Source: Buchnera aphidicola (Rhopalosiphum maidis)
Lineage (GTDB): Bacteria > Pseudomonadota > Gammaproteobacteria > Enterobacterales > Enterobacteriaceae
Direction of reading: 5' to 3'
Assembly: GCF_003671935.1 (NCBI RefSeq)
Contig: NZ_CP032759.1
Location: 310,001 to 374,000 of the forward strand
Length of the DNA stretch: 64,000 bases
Shown: positions 33,888-43,689 of the stretch, piece by piece
Numbering within the stretch: position 1 is the stretch's first letter
Layout of the letters: each line of letters begins with the position of its first letter
Program-made: the position numbers and the translations under genes
Notes under the pieces: model-generated
Seen by the model: the letters and a program-made list of their open reading frames with translations, nothing else
Database searches by the model: none
Told to the model about the DNA's origin: nothing

Positions 33888-34410
33888 ATGACCGTTATAA
33901 TTTTATGTTTAATATTAATACACTGAACTATTTTATTATAGATAAAGGGAATCATTATTTTTTTAAAATTATTTTTTTCTAAGTGATCTTGTATAATAAG
34001 AATGTCGTTATTTTGATTTCTTATCAAATTAATTACTTTTCCTAAATATTTTTTTCTTGTATTAAATACTTCACAATCAATAATATCGTTCCAGTAGTAT
34101 TCATCTTTTTTTAATGTAGGAAGTATGCTTTTTTCTATGAAAATATCTAAATTAGTAAATTCACTGATTATTGAACGATCAACGATATTTTTTATATGAA
34201 TAATAAAATTATTATTGTGTTTTTTCCATTTATCAATATGAATTATTTCCCATTTTTTTTTTTAAGAATAAACAATGGAAAATAACTGAATATTTTTTCT
34301 TTATTTTCAGTAAAAGAAAAAAACTTTATCCAACCTAGTATCCCATAAGCTCTTCCTATTTTTCCTATTAAAATGGGATGCAATGGTTTTTTTAAAAATA
34401 TATTTATAAT
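33878..34410 (-). pseudogene. rimM: rimM remnant (16S rRNA processing factor): start codon lost and frame shifted
   Basis: RimM helps 30S maturation and binds S19. Reading from 34410, ATT ATA AAT ... gives [18 protein letters not shown], which matches the family PIVLGKMG start, but no ATG is present. A former ATG may have overlapped the rpsP stop: ATGA would have become ATAA. The frame runs through a run of 12 A and stops at TAA 34194-34192. The rest of the protein (DEYYWNDIIDCEVF, YLGKVINLIRNQNNDILII, IMIPFI) is intact in another frame to the stop at 33880-33878. One base is missing near 34198-34206, in a short TTTTATTTT stretch. A TTG at 34383 could start a truncated product only. Confidence 0.85.
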
Positions 34411-34661
34411 GAATCCTCTCTTTTATTTAATAATTTTATTAGTTTTTTAGATCTTTTCGAAATCTGTGCTCCTTGTTTTTGCCAGTATGTAATGCGATCT
34501 AAATCTAGTTTAATAGCCGAATTTTTGTATTTATCAACTGGATTAAAATAACCTAATTTTTCTATAAATCGTCCATCTCTAGCAAATCGGCTATCTGCTA
34601 CTACCATTTTGTAAAATGGACGCTTTTTAGTTCCATATAAGGCTAATCGAATTTTTACCAT
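34404..34661 (-). CDS. rpsP: 30S ribosomal protein S16
   Basis: S16 is an early-binding 30S protein. [25 protein letters not shown] and EKLGYFNPV are typical; the 85 aa compares with 82 in E. coli. It opens the rpsP-rimM-trmD-rplS operon. The stop TAA at 34406-34404 overlaps the site where rimM should begin. Confidence 0.97.
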   Translation of the reverse strand: MVKIRLALYGTKKRPFYKMVVADSRFARDGRFIEKLGYFNPVDKYKNSAIKLDLDRITYWQKQGAQISKRSKKLIKLLNKREDSL

Positions 34662-34745
34662 CTATTTTCTCTCTTATATATAAAGATTTTAATTTTTTAT
34701 GTATTTTTTTATATATATTAAACTAAAAATTATTGTTTTATTTTT

Positions 34746-36098
34746 TTAAAAATTTTTAGGAAGTATATTTTTTATATTTCGGATCATTTTTCCGATCCCT
34801 CCTTTCTTTATTTTTTTCATTATTCTTTGCATATCGTTAAAATTTTTTAATAATTTATTTACATCTTGAATTTTTGTTCCGGAACCTAAGGCAATTCTGC
34901 GTTTACGAGAACCTTTAATGATTACTGGATTGATTCTTTCTTTATAAGTCATAGAATATACAATTGCTTCTATTTTATTTAAAGTATTTTTATCTTCTCC
35001 TAATAATGGATTTTTAGATAGCATTATATTCTTCGAAAACTTTTCTATAAAATAGTTTAAACCTCCTATATTTTTCATTTCTTTTAATTGTATTAAAAAA
35101 TCATTTAAGTTAAAATCATCTCCTTTTTTAAATTTTTTAGTTAATTTTTCTACTTGAGATTGATTTACTTTTTCTTCGATATCTTTAATAAGAGATATAA
35201 CTTGATTCATTCCTAAAATTCTATCAGCTATCCTCTCAGGATTAAATATTTCTAATTCACTTAATTTTTCTCCGTTTCCTATAAATTTAATTGGTTTTCC
35301 GGTGATATAGCGAATTGATAACGCAACACCACTTCTAGCATCACTGTCTGTTTTAGTTATTACTATACCTGATATAGATAAATATTCGTTGAATTTTTTT
35401 GCTATATTTATTGCATCTTGACCCATCATCGCATCTACTACTAATAGTGTTTCAATAGGTTTTGAAATTTTTTGTATTTCATTTATTTCATTCATCATTA
35501 TTTCATCAATATGTAGACGCCCTGCTGTATCGATTAATAAAACATCATATAGTTTTAATTTTGCATATTCAATTGCTTCTTTTGTTATATTTATTGGTTT
35601 TTGATTTGTATTAGATGAATAAAAATCTATCTTAACTTGATTCGATAATATTTGTAATTGTTTAATTGCAGCGGCTCGATAAATGTCTGTTGACGTTGTT
35701 AATATTTTTTTCTTATGTTTGTCTTTAATCCATTTAGCTATTTTTACTAAAGTCGTTGTTTTTCCAACTCCTTGTAGTCCTACAATTAATATTATTGCTG
35801 GTGGTTGAATAGAAAAGTTTAAATTATGATGTTTTTCACCCATAGCTAAAATTAATTCATTTTTTACAATTTTGATAAATTCTTGGCCAGGTGTTAAACT
35901 TTTATTTATTTCATAACCAATTGATTTTTTTGAAACATTTTTGATAAATGTTTTTATTACTGACAGTGTTACATCAGCTTCTAAAAGTGCTTTTCTTACT
36001 TCTCGTATAGTATCTTTGATATTTTCTTCTGTTAGTCTTCCTTTATTAATAATTTTACGTAAACTTTGTGACAGACGTTCCGTTAAGTTATTAAACAT
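34746..36098 (-). CDS. ffh: signal recognition particle protein Ffh
   Basis: Ffh binds 4.5S RNA and signal peptides to deliver membrane proteins to the FtsY receptor. The NG domain has G1 GLQGVGKTTTLVKI near residues 104-117, the DTAGRL motif near 190, and TKTDSDARSG near 247. The M domain near the C-terminus has the RNA-binding SRKRRIALGSGT stretch and a short methionine-rich part. The length is 450 aa (E. coli 453). The rpsP operon follows as in E. coli. Confidence 0.98.
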   Translation of the reverse strand: MFNNLTERLSQSLRKIINKGRLTEENIKDTIREVRKALLEADVTLSVIKTFIKNVSKKSIGYEINKSLTPGQEFIKIVKNELILAMGEKHHNLNFSIQPPAIILIVGLQGVGKTTTLVKIAKWIKDKHKKKILTTSTDIYRAAAIKQLQILSNQVKIDFYSSNTNQKPINITKEAIEYAKLKLYDVLLIDTAGRLHIDEIMMNEINEIQKISKPIETLLVVDAMMGQDAINIAKKFNEYLSISGIVITKTDSDARSGVALSIRYITGKPIKFIGNGEKLSELEIFNPERIADRILGMNQVISLIKDIEEKVNQSQVEKLTKKFKKGDDFNLNDFLIQLKEMKNIGGLNYFIEKFSKNIMLSKNPLLGEDKNTLNKIEAIVYSMTYKERINPVIIKGSRKRRIALGSGTKIQDVNKLLKNFNDMQRIMKKIKKGGIGKMIRNIKNILPKNF

Positions 36099-36239
36099 TT
36101 TTTTTACTCATTTTTTACAGTGATATTAAATTAATATTTATATTAAAATTCATGATTTTTTGTAATTTTTTTATTTATTATTAATATGCTTCAGTATTTA
36201 TATAATATCTGAGATATTTTTTTAACTAATTAAAAATTT

Positions 36240-37397
36240 TTATGGAATTACTGGTACTGTGTTTTCACTTGGATAACAGCCTAGAACTTTTATAAATTTA
36301 GTAATTTTTCGGATTTGATCAAGAGTTTCTTGCATTAAAGAAGATGATAAATTTGCTTGAATATCAATGTAAAACATTTCCTCCCATGGGTTTTTATAAA
36401 TGTTTTGAGAAGTTAATTTTTTCATGATTAATTTTTTTTTCTTTAATATTAATAAAACTTCAGCAAGAGCTCCTGATTCTTGACCTGTATTAAATATTAA
36501 TGTTGTTTTCGTAGGTATTTTTGAAGAAAAAGTAACAGGTTTTCTTGATAATAAAATAAATCTTGTGATATTTTTCTTTTTATTCGCTAGATTTTTAGAT
36601 AGTACTTTTAATCCATAAATTTTGCTTCCTAATTCACTACCTAACGCTGCATTAGTTATTACATTATAATTAGCGATTTTTTTCATTGCATCAGCTGTAC
36701 TATTAGTATATTGAATTTTCCAATTTGGAAATTGATTTATAAAATAACTACATTGTTGAAATGGCTGAGGATGACTATATATTGTTTTAATTTTATTCAG
36801 TTCTATTTTTTTTATTGCAAGCAAACAATGATTTATTAAAATATTAATTTCTCCAATAATAAATAAATTTGTTTTTTTTAAAATATCAAATATTTCATTA
36901 ATAAATCCAGAACAGCTATTTTCTATTGGTAAAACAGCATAATCTGTTTGATTATTTTCGACTGATTGTACAACTTCTTTAAAATTAAAGCATGCATTTT
37001 CAATACACATTTTGAAATTTCGCTCTGCATATTGAGATGCAGCAATATGTGAATAAGAACCTTTAGGACCAAGAAAAGAAAATCTAGAACAATTCAGATT
37101 GTTATCATTACAAAATTTATTTAATAATTTTTTTTGTGTTAATACAGATTCTTCAATTATTAATTGGAATAAACGTGTTATATAATTAATATCTAAATTA
37201 TTTTTTTTTGCCAAATTAGTTAGTTTTTCTAACAAATTTTTTTCTCTTTCTATATCTCGTATAGGTTGATTATTTTTTATTTTAGATCTTGCTATATTTA
37301 ATACTAACTTTTTTCTTTTTACTAATAACTGAACAATGTTTTTATCAATTTCATTAATTTCATTTCGAAAATTTAATAAATCATTTTTAGATGGCAT
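36240..37397 (-). CDS. pheA: bifunctional chorismate mutase / prephenate dehydratase (P-protein) with changed regulatory motifs
   Basis: PheA converts chorismate to prephenate and then phenylpyruvate for phenylalanine, a main amino acid supplied to the host. The N-terminal mutase (RNEINEIDKNIVQLLVKRKKL) is followed by the dehydratase (FLGPKGSYSHIAA near 94, with ENSCSGFINE near 158) and a C-terminal ACT-like regulatory domain. E. coli uses GALV and ESRP there to bind inhibitory phenylalanine; here the same places read GALA and TSQN, while flanking NPWEEMFYIDIQAN and CYPSEN are conserved. The length is 385 aa (E. coli 386). No pheL-like leader or attenuator is visible upstream. Loss of feedback inhibition is inferred. 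Confidence 0.96.
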   Translation of the reverse strand: MPSKNDLLNFRNEINEIDKNIVQLLVKRKKLVLNIARSKIKNNQPIRDIEREKNLLEKLTNLAKKNNLDINYITRLFQLIIEESVLTQKKLLNKFCNDNNLNCSRFSFLGPKGSYSHIAASQYAERNFKMCIENACFNFKEVVQSVENNQTDYAVLPIENSCSGFINEIFDILKKTNLFIIGEINILINHCLLAIKKIELNKIKTIYSHPQPFQQCSYFINQFPNWKIQYTNSTADAMKKIANYNVITNAALGSELGSKIYGLKVLSKNLANKKKNITRFILLSRKPVTFSSKIPTKTTLIFNTGQESGALAEVLLILKKKKLIMKKLTSQNIYKNPWEEMFYIDIQANLSSSLMQETLDQIRKITKFIKVLGCYPSENTVPVIP

Positions 37398-37778
37398 AAT
37401 TTATTTTACCTGTGCAATATTTATTTTTTTATTGAAATAAAATATATTTTTATATATATGTTCTTATTATTTTAAAATACAAATAATATTCATTTATATA
37501 CAATCAATATTTATATATATTAGTTTTTTTTTGTTAGTTTTTCTTATTTTTTTTTTGGATAAAAAACTTTATTTTTTATATGTAAGATATAAGAAAATAT
37601 TAATTTTAAATTAAACTGATATAATTTTATTTTTTATTAAAGGATTTTTATTTATGATTAATTATTTATAAAAATGTTTAAGAAAGTATTATAGGCAATA
37701 ACACATTTACTATATCTTATTAATTATAATCATAGTATTATTTTCTCTGTTAATAACTATTTTTAAGTGAATTATGAA
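37398..37778. promoter_or_regulatory. divergent intergenic region pheA / rplM
   Basis: This 381-bp stretch is almost pure A/T and has no gene that I can support. It must hold the divergent promoters of pheA and of rplM-rpsI. A TATAAT-like hexamer occurs at 37619-37624, but no good -35 box stands 16-18 bp before it. I see no attenuator hairpin on the pheA side. Confidence 0.35.
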
Positions 37779-38207
37779 ATGAAAACTTTTTCAGTTAAAT
37801 TAAATGATATAAAACGAAATTGGTTTTATGTTGATGCAACGAATAAAATACTAGGTAGATTTGCAAGTGCAATATCTATTCGTCTTAGAGGAAAACATAA
37901 AGTTGAGTATACTCCTCATCTGGATACTGGAGATTATATTATAGTTTTAAATGCTTCAAAAATATTAGTCACCGGAAAAAAAAGAATGAATAAAACTTAT
38001 TATCATCACACTGGCTATATTGGTGGTATAAAACAATCAAGGTTCGAAGAAATGCTCTTAAAAAATTCTACTAAAATAATAGAAATAGCTGTAAAAGGCA
38101 TGTTGCCAAAAGGTCCTCTAGGACGTTCAATGTTTAAAAAATTAAAAGTTTTTTCTAATGAAAATCATGATCATATAGCACAATGTCCTCAGTTTTTAAA
38201 TATTTAA
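37779..38207 (+). CDS. rplM: 50S ribosomal protein L13
   Basis: L13 is an early assembly protein of the 50S subunit. The start at MKTFSVKL (37779) gives 142 aa, exactly the E. coli length; a GTG four codons upstream is less likely. Conserved stretches include [30 protein letters not shown] and [11 protein letters not shown]. It forms the usual pair with rpsI, 17 bp downstream. Confidence 0.98.
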   Translation: MKTFSVKLNDIKRNWFYVDATNKILGRFASAISIRLRGKHKVEYTPHLDTGDYIIVLNASKILVTGKKRMNKTYYHHTGYIGGIKQSRFEEMLLKNSTKIIEIAVKGMLPKGPLGRSMFKKLKVFSNENHDHIAQCPQFLNI

Positions 38208-38224
38208 AAAAGGTATAAAAATAA

Positions 38225-38617
38225 ATGGTTAAAGTTCAAAATTATGGAACTGGACGTCGTAAAAGTTCTTCTGCTAGAGTCTTTCTTAGATCTGGTACTG
38301 GAGAAATAACTGTAAACAAACGTTCTTTAAAAGATTATTTTGGTCGTGAGACTTCTTGTATGATTGTACGTCAACCATTAGAATTAGTTGATATGATGAA
38401 TAATTTTAATATTTATATTACAGTAAAAGGAGGAGGAGTTTCTGGTCAAGCTGGTGCTATTCGGCAAGGAATTACACGTGCTTTAATTAAATATAATCAT
38501 TTGTTCCGTTCTGAATTGAGAAAATCTGGTTTTGTTACGCGTGATTCAAGACAAGTTGAACGAAAAAAAGTAGGTTTTCGCAAATCTAGAAAACGTACTC
38601 AATTTTCTAAACGTTAA
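38225..38617 (+). CDS. rpsI: 30S ribosomal protein S9
   Basis: S9 reaches the P site with its basic C-terminal tail. The 130 aa equals E. coli; [13 protein letters not shown] at the start, [19 protein letters not shown] near 77, and the final [11 protein letters not shown] tail are all present. It is the second gene of rplM-rpsI and is followed by a strong terminator. Confidence 0.98.
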   Translation: MVKVQNYGTGRRKSSSARVFLRSGTGEITVNKRSLKDYFGRETSCMIVRQPLELVDMMNNFNIYITVKGGGVSGQAGAIRQGITRALIKYNHLFRSELRKSGFVTRDSRQVERKKVGFRKSRKRTQFSKR

Positions 38618-38628
38618 CTGATTTTTTT

Positions 38629-38669
38629 AAAGAACTTGGTTTTTATAATAAACCGAGTTCTTTTTTTTT
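38629..38669 (+). terminator. Rho-independent terminator of rplM-rpsI
   Basis: AAAGAACTTGGTTT and AAACCGAGTTCTTT form a 14-pair stem with one G-T pair and a seven-nt loop, followed by a run of T. It begins 12 bp after the rpsI stop. It is one of the longest perfect stems in the window. Confidence 0.88.
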
Positions 38670-38740
38670 ATTTTCATAATGTTAAAAATTGTTATTTTAA
38701 ATTAAAATCTAAAAAAAGGAATTTTTTATAAAAAACACAA

Positions 38741-39745
<1,005 letters not shown>

Positions 39746-39818
39746 TTATTCTTTGTTTTTATAAAAATTATTTATTATATATATTTAATATTTAACTTTT
39801 AAGTTTCAAAAAAAGAAT

Positions 39819-39846
39819 ACCCCCTCCTTAATTTAAAAAAAGGGGT
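39819..39846 (-). terminator. G/C-rich stem-loop after rpmA, probable terminator
   Basis: On the reverse strand ACCCC pairs with GGGGT around an A/T loop, followed within a few bases by TTCTTTTTTT. It lies 34 bp after the rpmA stop and before obgE. The exact pairing is ambiguous because one arm has five and the other four G/C pairs. Confidence 0.6.
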
Positions 39847-39879
39847 TTTCTATAATTAATATTTTATAAAAAATTTATA

Positions 39880-40134
39880 TTAGTTAACTATGTTAATATA
39901 AGTTCTTTTTTTAATTCCCTTTTTTTTAAATTCTACCCTTCCTTTTATAGTAGCAAAAATAGTATGGTCTTTTCCACAACCGACATTTTTTCCAGGGTGA
40001 AATTTAGTTCCTCGTTGTCTTACAATAATGCTACCTGCTGAAATGAGTTCACCACCAAAACATTTAACACCTAATCTTTGAGCATTAGAATCTCTTCCAT
40101 TTCTTGTAGATCCACCAGCTTTTTTATGTGCCAT
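39880..40134 (-). CDS. rpmA: 50S ribosomal protein L27
   Basis: L27 reaches the peptidyl transferase centre with its N-terminus. [24 protein letters not shown] is the hallmark of the family, with [20 protein letters not shown] near 45. The 84 aa compares with 85 in E. coli. No N-terminal extension needing cleavage is present. It is 6 bp from rplU. Confidence 0.98.
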   Translation of the reverse strand: MAHKKAGGSTRNGRDSNAQRLGVKCFGGELISAGSIIVRQRGTKFHPGKNVGCGKDHTIFATIKGRVEFKKKGIKKRTYINIVN

Positions 40135-40140
40135 TTTTAT

Positions 40141-40464
40141 TTATTTCCTATTAAAATTATTAATTTCTAAAATTTTTACATTAGTGAAATATTGACGATG
40201 ACCTTGTTGTTTTTTATAGTGTTTACGGCGATTAAATTTTATTATTTTAATTTTTTTTAATCTACCATGATTTTCAATATGAGCTTTAATTTTACTTCCA
40301 TATAAAAAAGGATTACCTATTTTTACTTCATTTTTATTAGAAATCATTAAAATATTATCAAACTCAATTATTGAACCCGGTGGATTATTTAATTTTTCTA
40401 ATTGAATAATTTGATTTTTTTTTACTCGATATTGTTTTCCGCCGCTAATAAAAACTGCATACAT
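40141..40464 (-). CDS. rplU: 50S ribosomal protein L21
   Basis: L21 binds 23S r[28 protein letters not shown] and the [17 protein letters not shown] stretch are conserved; the 107 aa is slightly longer than the E. coli 103. It forms the rplU-rpmA pair. The start is at the family ATG, with CAGGGGT upstream as a likely ribosome-binding site. Confidence 0.98.
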   Translation of the reverse strand: MYAVFISGGKQYRVKKNQIIQLEKLNNPPGSIIEFDNILMISNKNEVKIGNPFLYGSKIKAHIENHGRLKKIKIIKFNRRKHYKKQQGHRQYFTNVKILEINNFNRK

Positions 40465-40571
40465 AAAAATACCCCTGTTCTTTTAGTTATCTTTTTACCA
40501 AAGTATTATTAATTAATATTTTTTTTTAGTTTAAATAAATATAAATTGCATTGTTAAAACGTAAAAAATAT

Positions 40572-41825
40572 TTATATATATTTAATATTTGCTCCTAATT
40601 TTTTTAGTTTTTCACAAAATGATTCATATCCTCTTTTAAAATGATAAACATTGTTAACTATTGTAATTCCTTTAGCAATACAACCTGCTAAAACTAATGT
40701 TGCTGATCCTCTTAAATCATTAGAAAATAAATTTTGAGCATACAAATTAGAAACACCTTTACAAATAATAGAATTATTTTTTATTTTTATTTGTGCTCCC
40801 ATTTTAATCAGTTCTGAAACATAGATAAAACGATTATCAAATATGTTTTCAGTTATAATACCTTCACCTTGAGAAATACTGTTAAGTAAAGTAAATTGAG
40901 GTTGCATGTCTGTTGGAAATCCTGGATATGGAGAAGTTGAAATATTTATAGATTTTGGTTTTTTTCCTCTCATGTCTAATTGAATCCAATCTTTTCCTGT
41001 TTCAATTTCAGCGCCTGATTCTGATAATTTTATTAAGACGTTTTTTAAGTGTTTAGGTTCAGTATGACGGCAAATAATAAATCCTTTAGAAACAGCTGCT
41101 GCAATTAGAAAGGTTCCTGTTTCAATTCTATCCGGTATAATTCGGTGTTCTCCTCCATTAAGTTTTAAAACGCCTTTGATAAATATTGTATTACTACCTG
41201 CTCCAATAATATTTGCACCTAAGGTATTTAAAAATTTTGCAATATCAATAATTTCTGGTTCTTGAGCTGCATTTTCAATAATAGTTGTACCTTGAGCTAG
41301 CGTAGCAGCACTCATAAGAGTAATAGTTGCTCCTACACTTATTTTTTCGATATAGATACGTTTTCCTATTAAGGGTTTTCTAATAGAAGCAGAAATATAA
41401 TTTTTTTCTAAAACAATTTTTGCTCCTAATTTAATTAAAACCTTAACATGAAGATCAATAGGTCTGGAACCTATCTTACAACCTCCTGGTAGAAATATTT
41501 TAGCTTGACCAAAACGAATTAAAAGGGGAGCTAACATCCAGATAGATGCTCTTATTTTTTTTGTTAAATCATATGGTGGAGAATAAATTTTTATTGAACT
41601 TGTATCAATATATAAAAGTTTTTTTTGATATTTTGTTTTTGCTCCTAAACTTTTCAATAATTCAATTGCTACAGTGATATCTGTTAGTTTTGGTATGTTG
41701 CTTATCTTAATTTTTTCTTCTGTCAATATAGTCATAAACAAAATAGGTAAAGCGGCATTTTTAGAACCAGAAATTATAACATTTCCATTTAATTTTTTAT
41801 CGCCTTCTATATATAATTTATCCAT
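40572..41825 (-). CDS. murA: UDP-N-acetylglucosamine 1-carboxyvinyltransferase
   Basis: MurA makes the first committed precursor of peptidoglycan and is the target of fosfomycin. The active-site cysteine is C116 in LPGGCKIGSRPIDLH; SKNAALPIL near 21 and RIETGTFLIAA near 232 are conserved. The length is 417 aa (E. coli 419). It is followed on its upstream side by ibaG, keeping the E. coli yrbA-murA pair. Its presence with glmM shows that the symbiont still makes a wall. Confidence 0.98.
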   Translation of the reverse strand: MDKLYIEGDKKLNGNVIISGSKNAALPILFMTILTEEKIKISNIPKLTDITVAIELLKSLGAKTKYQKKLLYIDTSSIKIYSPPYDLTKKIRASIWMLAPLLIRFGQAKIFLPGGCKIGSRPIDLHVKVLIKLGAKIVLEKNYISASIRKPLIGKRIYIEKISVGATITLMSAATLAQGTTIIENAAQEPEIIDIAKFLNTLGANIIGAGSNTIFIKGVLKLNGGEHRIIPDRIETGTFLIAAAVSKGFIICRHTEPKHLKNVLIKLSESGAEIETGKDWIQLDMRGKKPKSINISTSPYPGFPTDMQPQFTLLNSISQGEGIITENIFDNRFIYVSELIKMGAQIKIKNNSIICKGVSNLYAQNLFSNDLRGSATLVLAGCIAKGITIVNNVYHFKRGYESFCEKLKKLGANIKYI

Positions 41826-41861
41826 TTTACTGTTAAATCTCTATACTATTTTTAATATATG

Positions 41862-42104
41862 TTATTTTTCATTTTTATCCCATTCTTCTAGTGTATAAGA
41901 TTTTATAGAGACAGCATGAATTTTATTTTCTGTAATCATGTTAACTAAAGGTTTATATATTATTTGTTGTCTTTTAACTTGAGTTAGTCCTTGAAATATA
42001 TTTCCTATAGCTGTTATTTTAAAATGATTATTATCTTCTGTAACATAAACGTCTTTTAAATTTAATTTTTCTTTTAATATTGAGATTATTTTTTTTCTGT
42101 TCAT
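41862..42104 (-). CDS. ibaG: BolA-family protein IbaG (YrbA)
   Basis: IbaG is a BolA-like protein that partners with monothiol glutaredoxins in iron-sulfur handling. The start MNRKKIISIL (42104) gives 80 aa, near the E. coli length; the frame is open to a GTG at 42209 but that part is A/T-biased and not family-like. FQGLTQVKRQQIIYKPL and IHAVSIKSYTLEEW match the BolA signature. It lies 36 bp upstream of murA. Confidence 0.93.
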   Translation of the reverse strand: MNRKKIISILKEKLNLKDVYVTEDNNHFKITAIGNIFQGLTQVKRQQIIYKPLVNMITENKIHAVSIKSYTLEEWDKNEK

Positions 42105-42479
42105 TTTCAAATATACTTTTGAATAATTGTTATAAAACATTAAATTTTTAAAATTTTGATAAATTTTATTTTTTACATTAAAATAGATATCTAAAATAGA
42201 TACATACACTGTTCATTGTCAACTGTGAAAACACATTAAAAAAATAATTAAATTTTTATATAAAAAATTATTTTTTTTAATTTAAAATTAATTAAATTTT
42301 ATCAATGATAAAGTAATATTACTATATTTTTATTTGAATCATTACTTATATAAAATAAAAATTTTTAAATATTTAAAAATTTTTATAGAAAATAATGGTA
42401 TTTTTTAAATATTTTTTTATGCTTAAAAAAAAGATTAGTTTTATATTTTTTTAAGAAGTAACATAATGAGGTATTTTAT
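42105..42479. promoter_or_regulatory. divergent intergenic region ibaG / greA with AT palindromes
   Basis: I see no gene in these 375 bp. The region contains two palindromes, AGTAATATTACT near 42312 and a 30-bp perfect A/T palindrome at 42356-42385. Promoters for greA and ibaG must be here, but none is convincing in such A/T-rich DNA. In E. coli the murA side also carries mlaB to mlaF genes, which are absent here. Confidence 0.35.
42356..42385. repeat. 30-bp perfect A/T inverted repeat upstream of greA
   Basis: The two 15-base arms meet at 42370/42371 and are perfectly complementary with no loop. It is composed only of A and T. It could form a cruciform or a weak RNA hairpin, but A/T palindromes also arise by chance in DNA of this composition. 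Confidence 0.6.
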
Positions 42480-42959
42480 ATGACTAATTTAATTCCAATG
42501 ACTGTTAGAGGTGCTGAAAAACTTCGAGAAGAACTTGAAAAACTAAAAAATGTAAAACGTCCTCGTATTACTATAGAAATAGCAGAAGCTAGAAAGCACG
42601 GTGACTTAAAAGAAAACGCTGAATATCATTCAGCTCGAGAAGCACAAAGTTTTTGTGAAGGACGAATACAAGAAATTGAATCTAAATTATCTAATTCTCA
42701 AATTATAGATATAACAAAAATATCAAATGATGGACGAGTAGTTTTTGGTTCTACAGTTACTATTTTAAATATAAAGAATAATCAAGTATTTACTTATCAA
42801 ATCGTTGGTGACGATGAATCAGATTTTAAAAAAAATTTAATTTCTATAAATTCTCCTATGTCAAGAGGTTTAATTGGTAAAACTGTTAATACCATTGCTA
42901 CTATATGCACTCCATCGGGTAATGTTGAATATAAAATTTTAAAAATAGATTATATCTAA
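42480..42959 (+). CDS. greA: transcription elongation factor GreA
   Basis: GreA rescues backtracked RNA polymerase by stimulating transcript cleavage. The N-terminal coiled coil with the acidic tip ([22 protein letters not shown] near residues 35-57) and the C-terminal FKBP-like domain ending in YKILKIDYI are present. It is 159 aa (E. coli 158). RNA polymerase fidelity bears on this genome because several genes depend on reading long homopolymers. Confidence 0.98.
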   Translation: MTNLIPMTVRGAEKLREELEKLKNVKRPRITIEIAEARKHGDLKENAEYHSAREAQSFCEGRIQEIESKLSNSQIIDITKISNDGRVVFGSTVTILNIKNNQVFTYQIVGDDESDFKKNLISINSPMSRGLIGKTVNTIATICTPSGNVEYKILKIDYI

Positions 42960-43013
42960 CTTAATACTTTTTTAACAATAAGAAATAATAATGTTTATAA
43001 AGATACTGAGAGT

Positions 43014-43634
43014 ATGATTTCAAAAAAAAAATCAAATAGTTCTAATCGTTGGTTAGCAGAACATTTTAAAGATCAATATGTCAAGGAGGCTAAAAGGAAA
43101 AAAATACGTTCAAGATCTTGGTTTAAATTAGAAGAAATTGATAAAAGTAATAGGCTATTTAAACCTGGAATGAACGTTCTTGATTTAGGGTCTTCTCCTG
43201 GAGGTTGGTCCCAATATGCAGTCAGTAAAATAGGGAAAAAAGGATATATTTTAGCTTGTGATATATTACCTATGAAAAAAATAGTAGGCGTAGATTTTTT
43301 TCAAGGAGATTTTCGTAATCAAAAAACATTAAATGTAATGTTAAGTAATTTATCTAATATTAATTTTAATTTAATTATGTCTGATATGGCGCCTAATATC
43401 ACAGGTTGTTCATCTATTGATATGCCACAAATTATTGAAATATGTAAAATAGTTTTTAAAATATCTGATTATGTATTATCTCGAAATGGTGTTCTATTAG
43501 TAAAATCGTTTCAAGGAGAGGGTTTTAATGAATTTCTTGCACAGATTAAAAATTTGTTTTCAAAAATTAAAATTTGTAAACCTAAAACTTCTCGATCAAG
43601 ATCTCGAGAAATATTCATTCTAGCAACCAGATAA
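43014..43634 (+). CDS. rlmE: 23S rRNA 2'-O-ribose U2552 methyltransferase RlmE
   Basis: RlmE (FtsJ, RrmJ) methylates U2552 in the A loop of 23S rRNA. The SAM motif LDLGSSPGGWSQY lies near residues 58-70, the catalytic tetrad residues are seen in RSWFKLEEID (Lys), SDMAPN (Asp), VKSFQGEG (Lys) and SRSREIF (Glu). The length is 206 aa (E. coli 209). ftsH follows 55 bp downstream as in E. coli. Confidence 0.97.
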   Translation: MISKKKSNSSNRWLAEHFKDQYVKEAKRKKIRSRSWFKLEEIDKSNRLFKPGMNVLDLGSSPGGWSQYAVSKIGKKGYILACDILPMKKIVGVDFFQGDFRNQKTLNVMLSNLSNINFNLIMSDMAPNITGCSSIDMPQIIEICKIVFKISDYVLSRNGVLLVKSFQGEGFNEFLAQIKNLFSKIKICKPKTSRSRSREIFILATR

Positions 43635-43689
43635 AAAATTATAATCTGTGTTGTTCTTTAAAAATAGATGTTAATGAGAGGTTGTTCCC

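Noticed and set aside
34249-34264. The run of 12 A (coding strand) in rimM as the cause of its frame break
   Set aside because: Translating through 12 A keeps the upstream and immediate downstream frame in register (KKKKWEIIHIDKW). The stop comes later, at 34194-34192, so the lesion lies near 34200.
42105-42209. N-terminal extension of ibaG by 35 codons
   Set aside because: The BolA-family protein starts at MNRKK; the extension has A/T-driven composition and starts with GTG.
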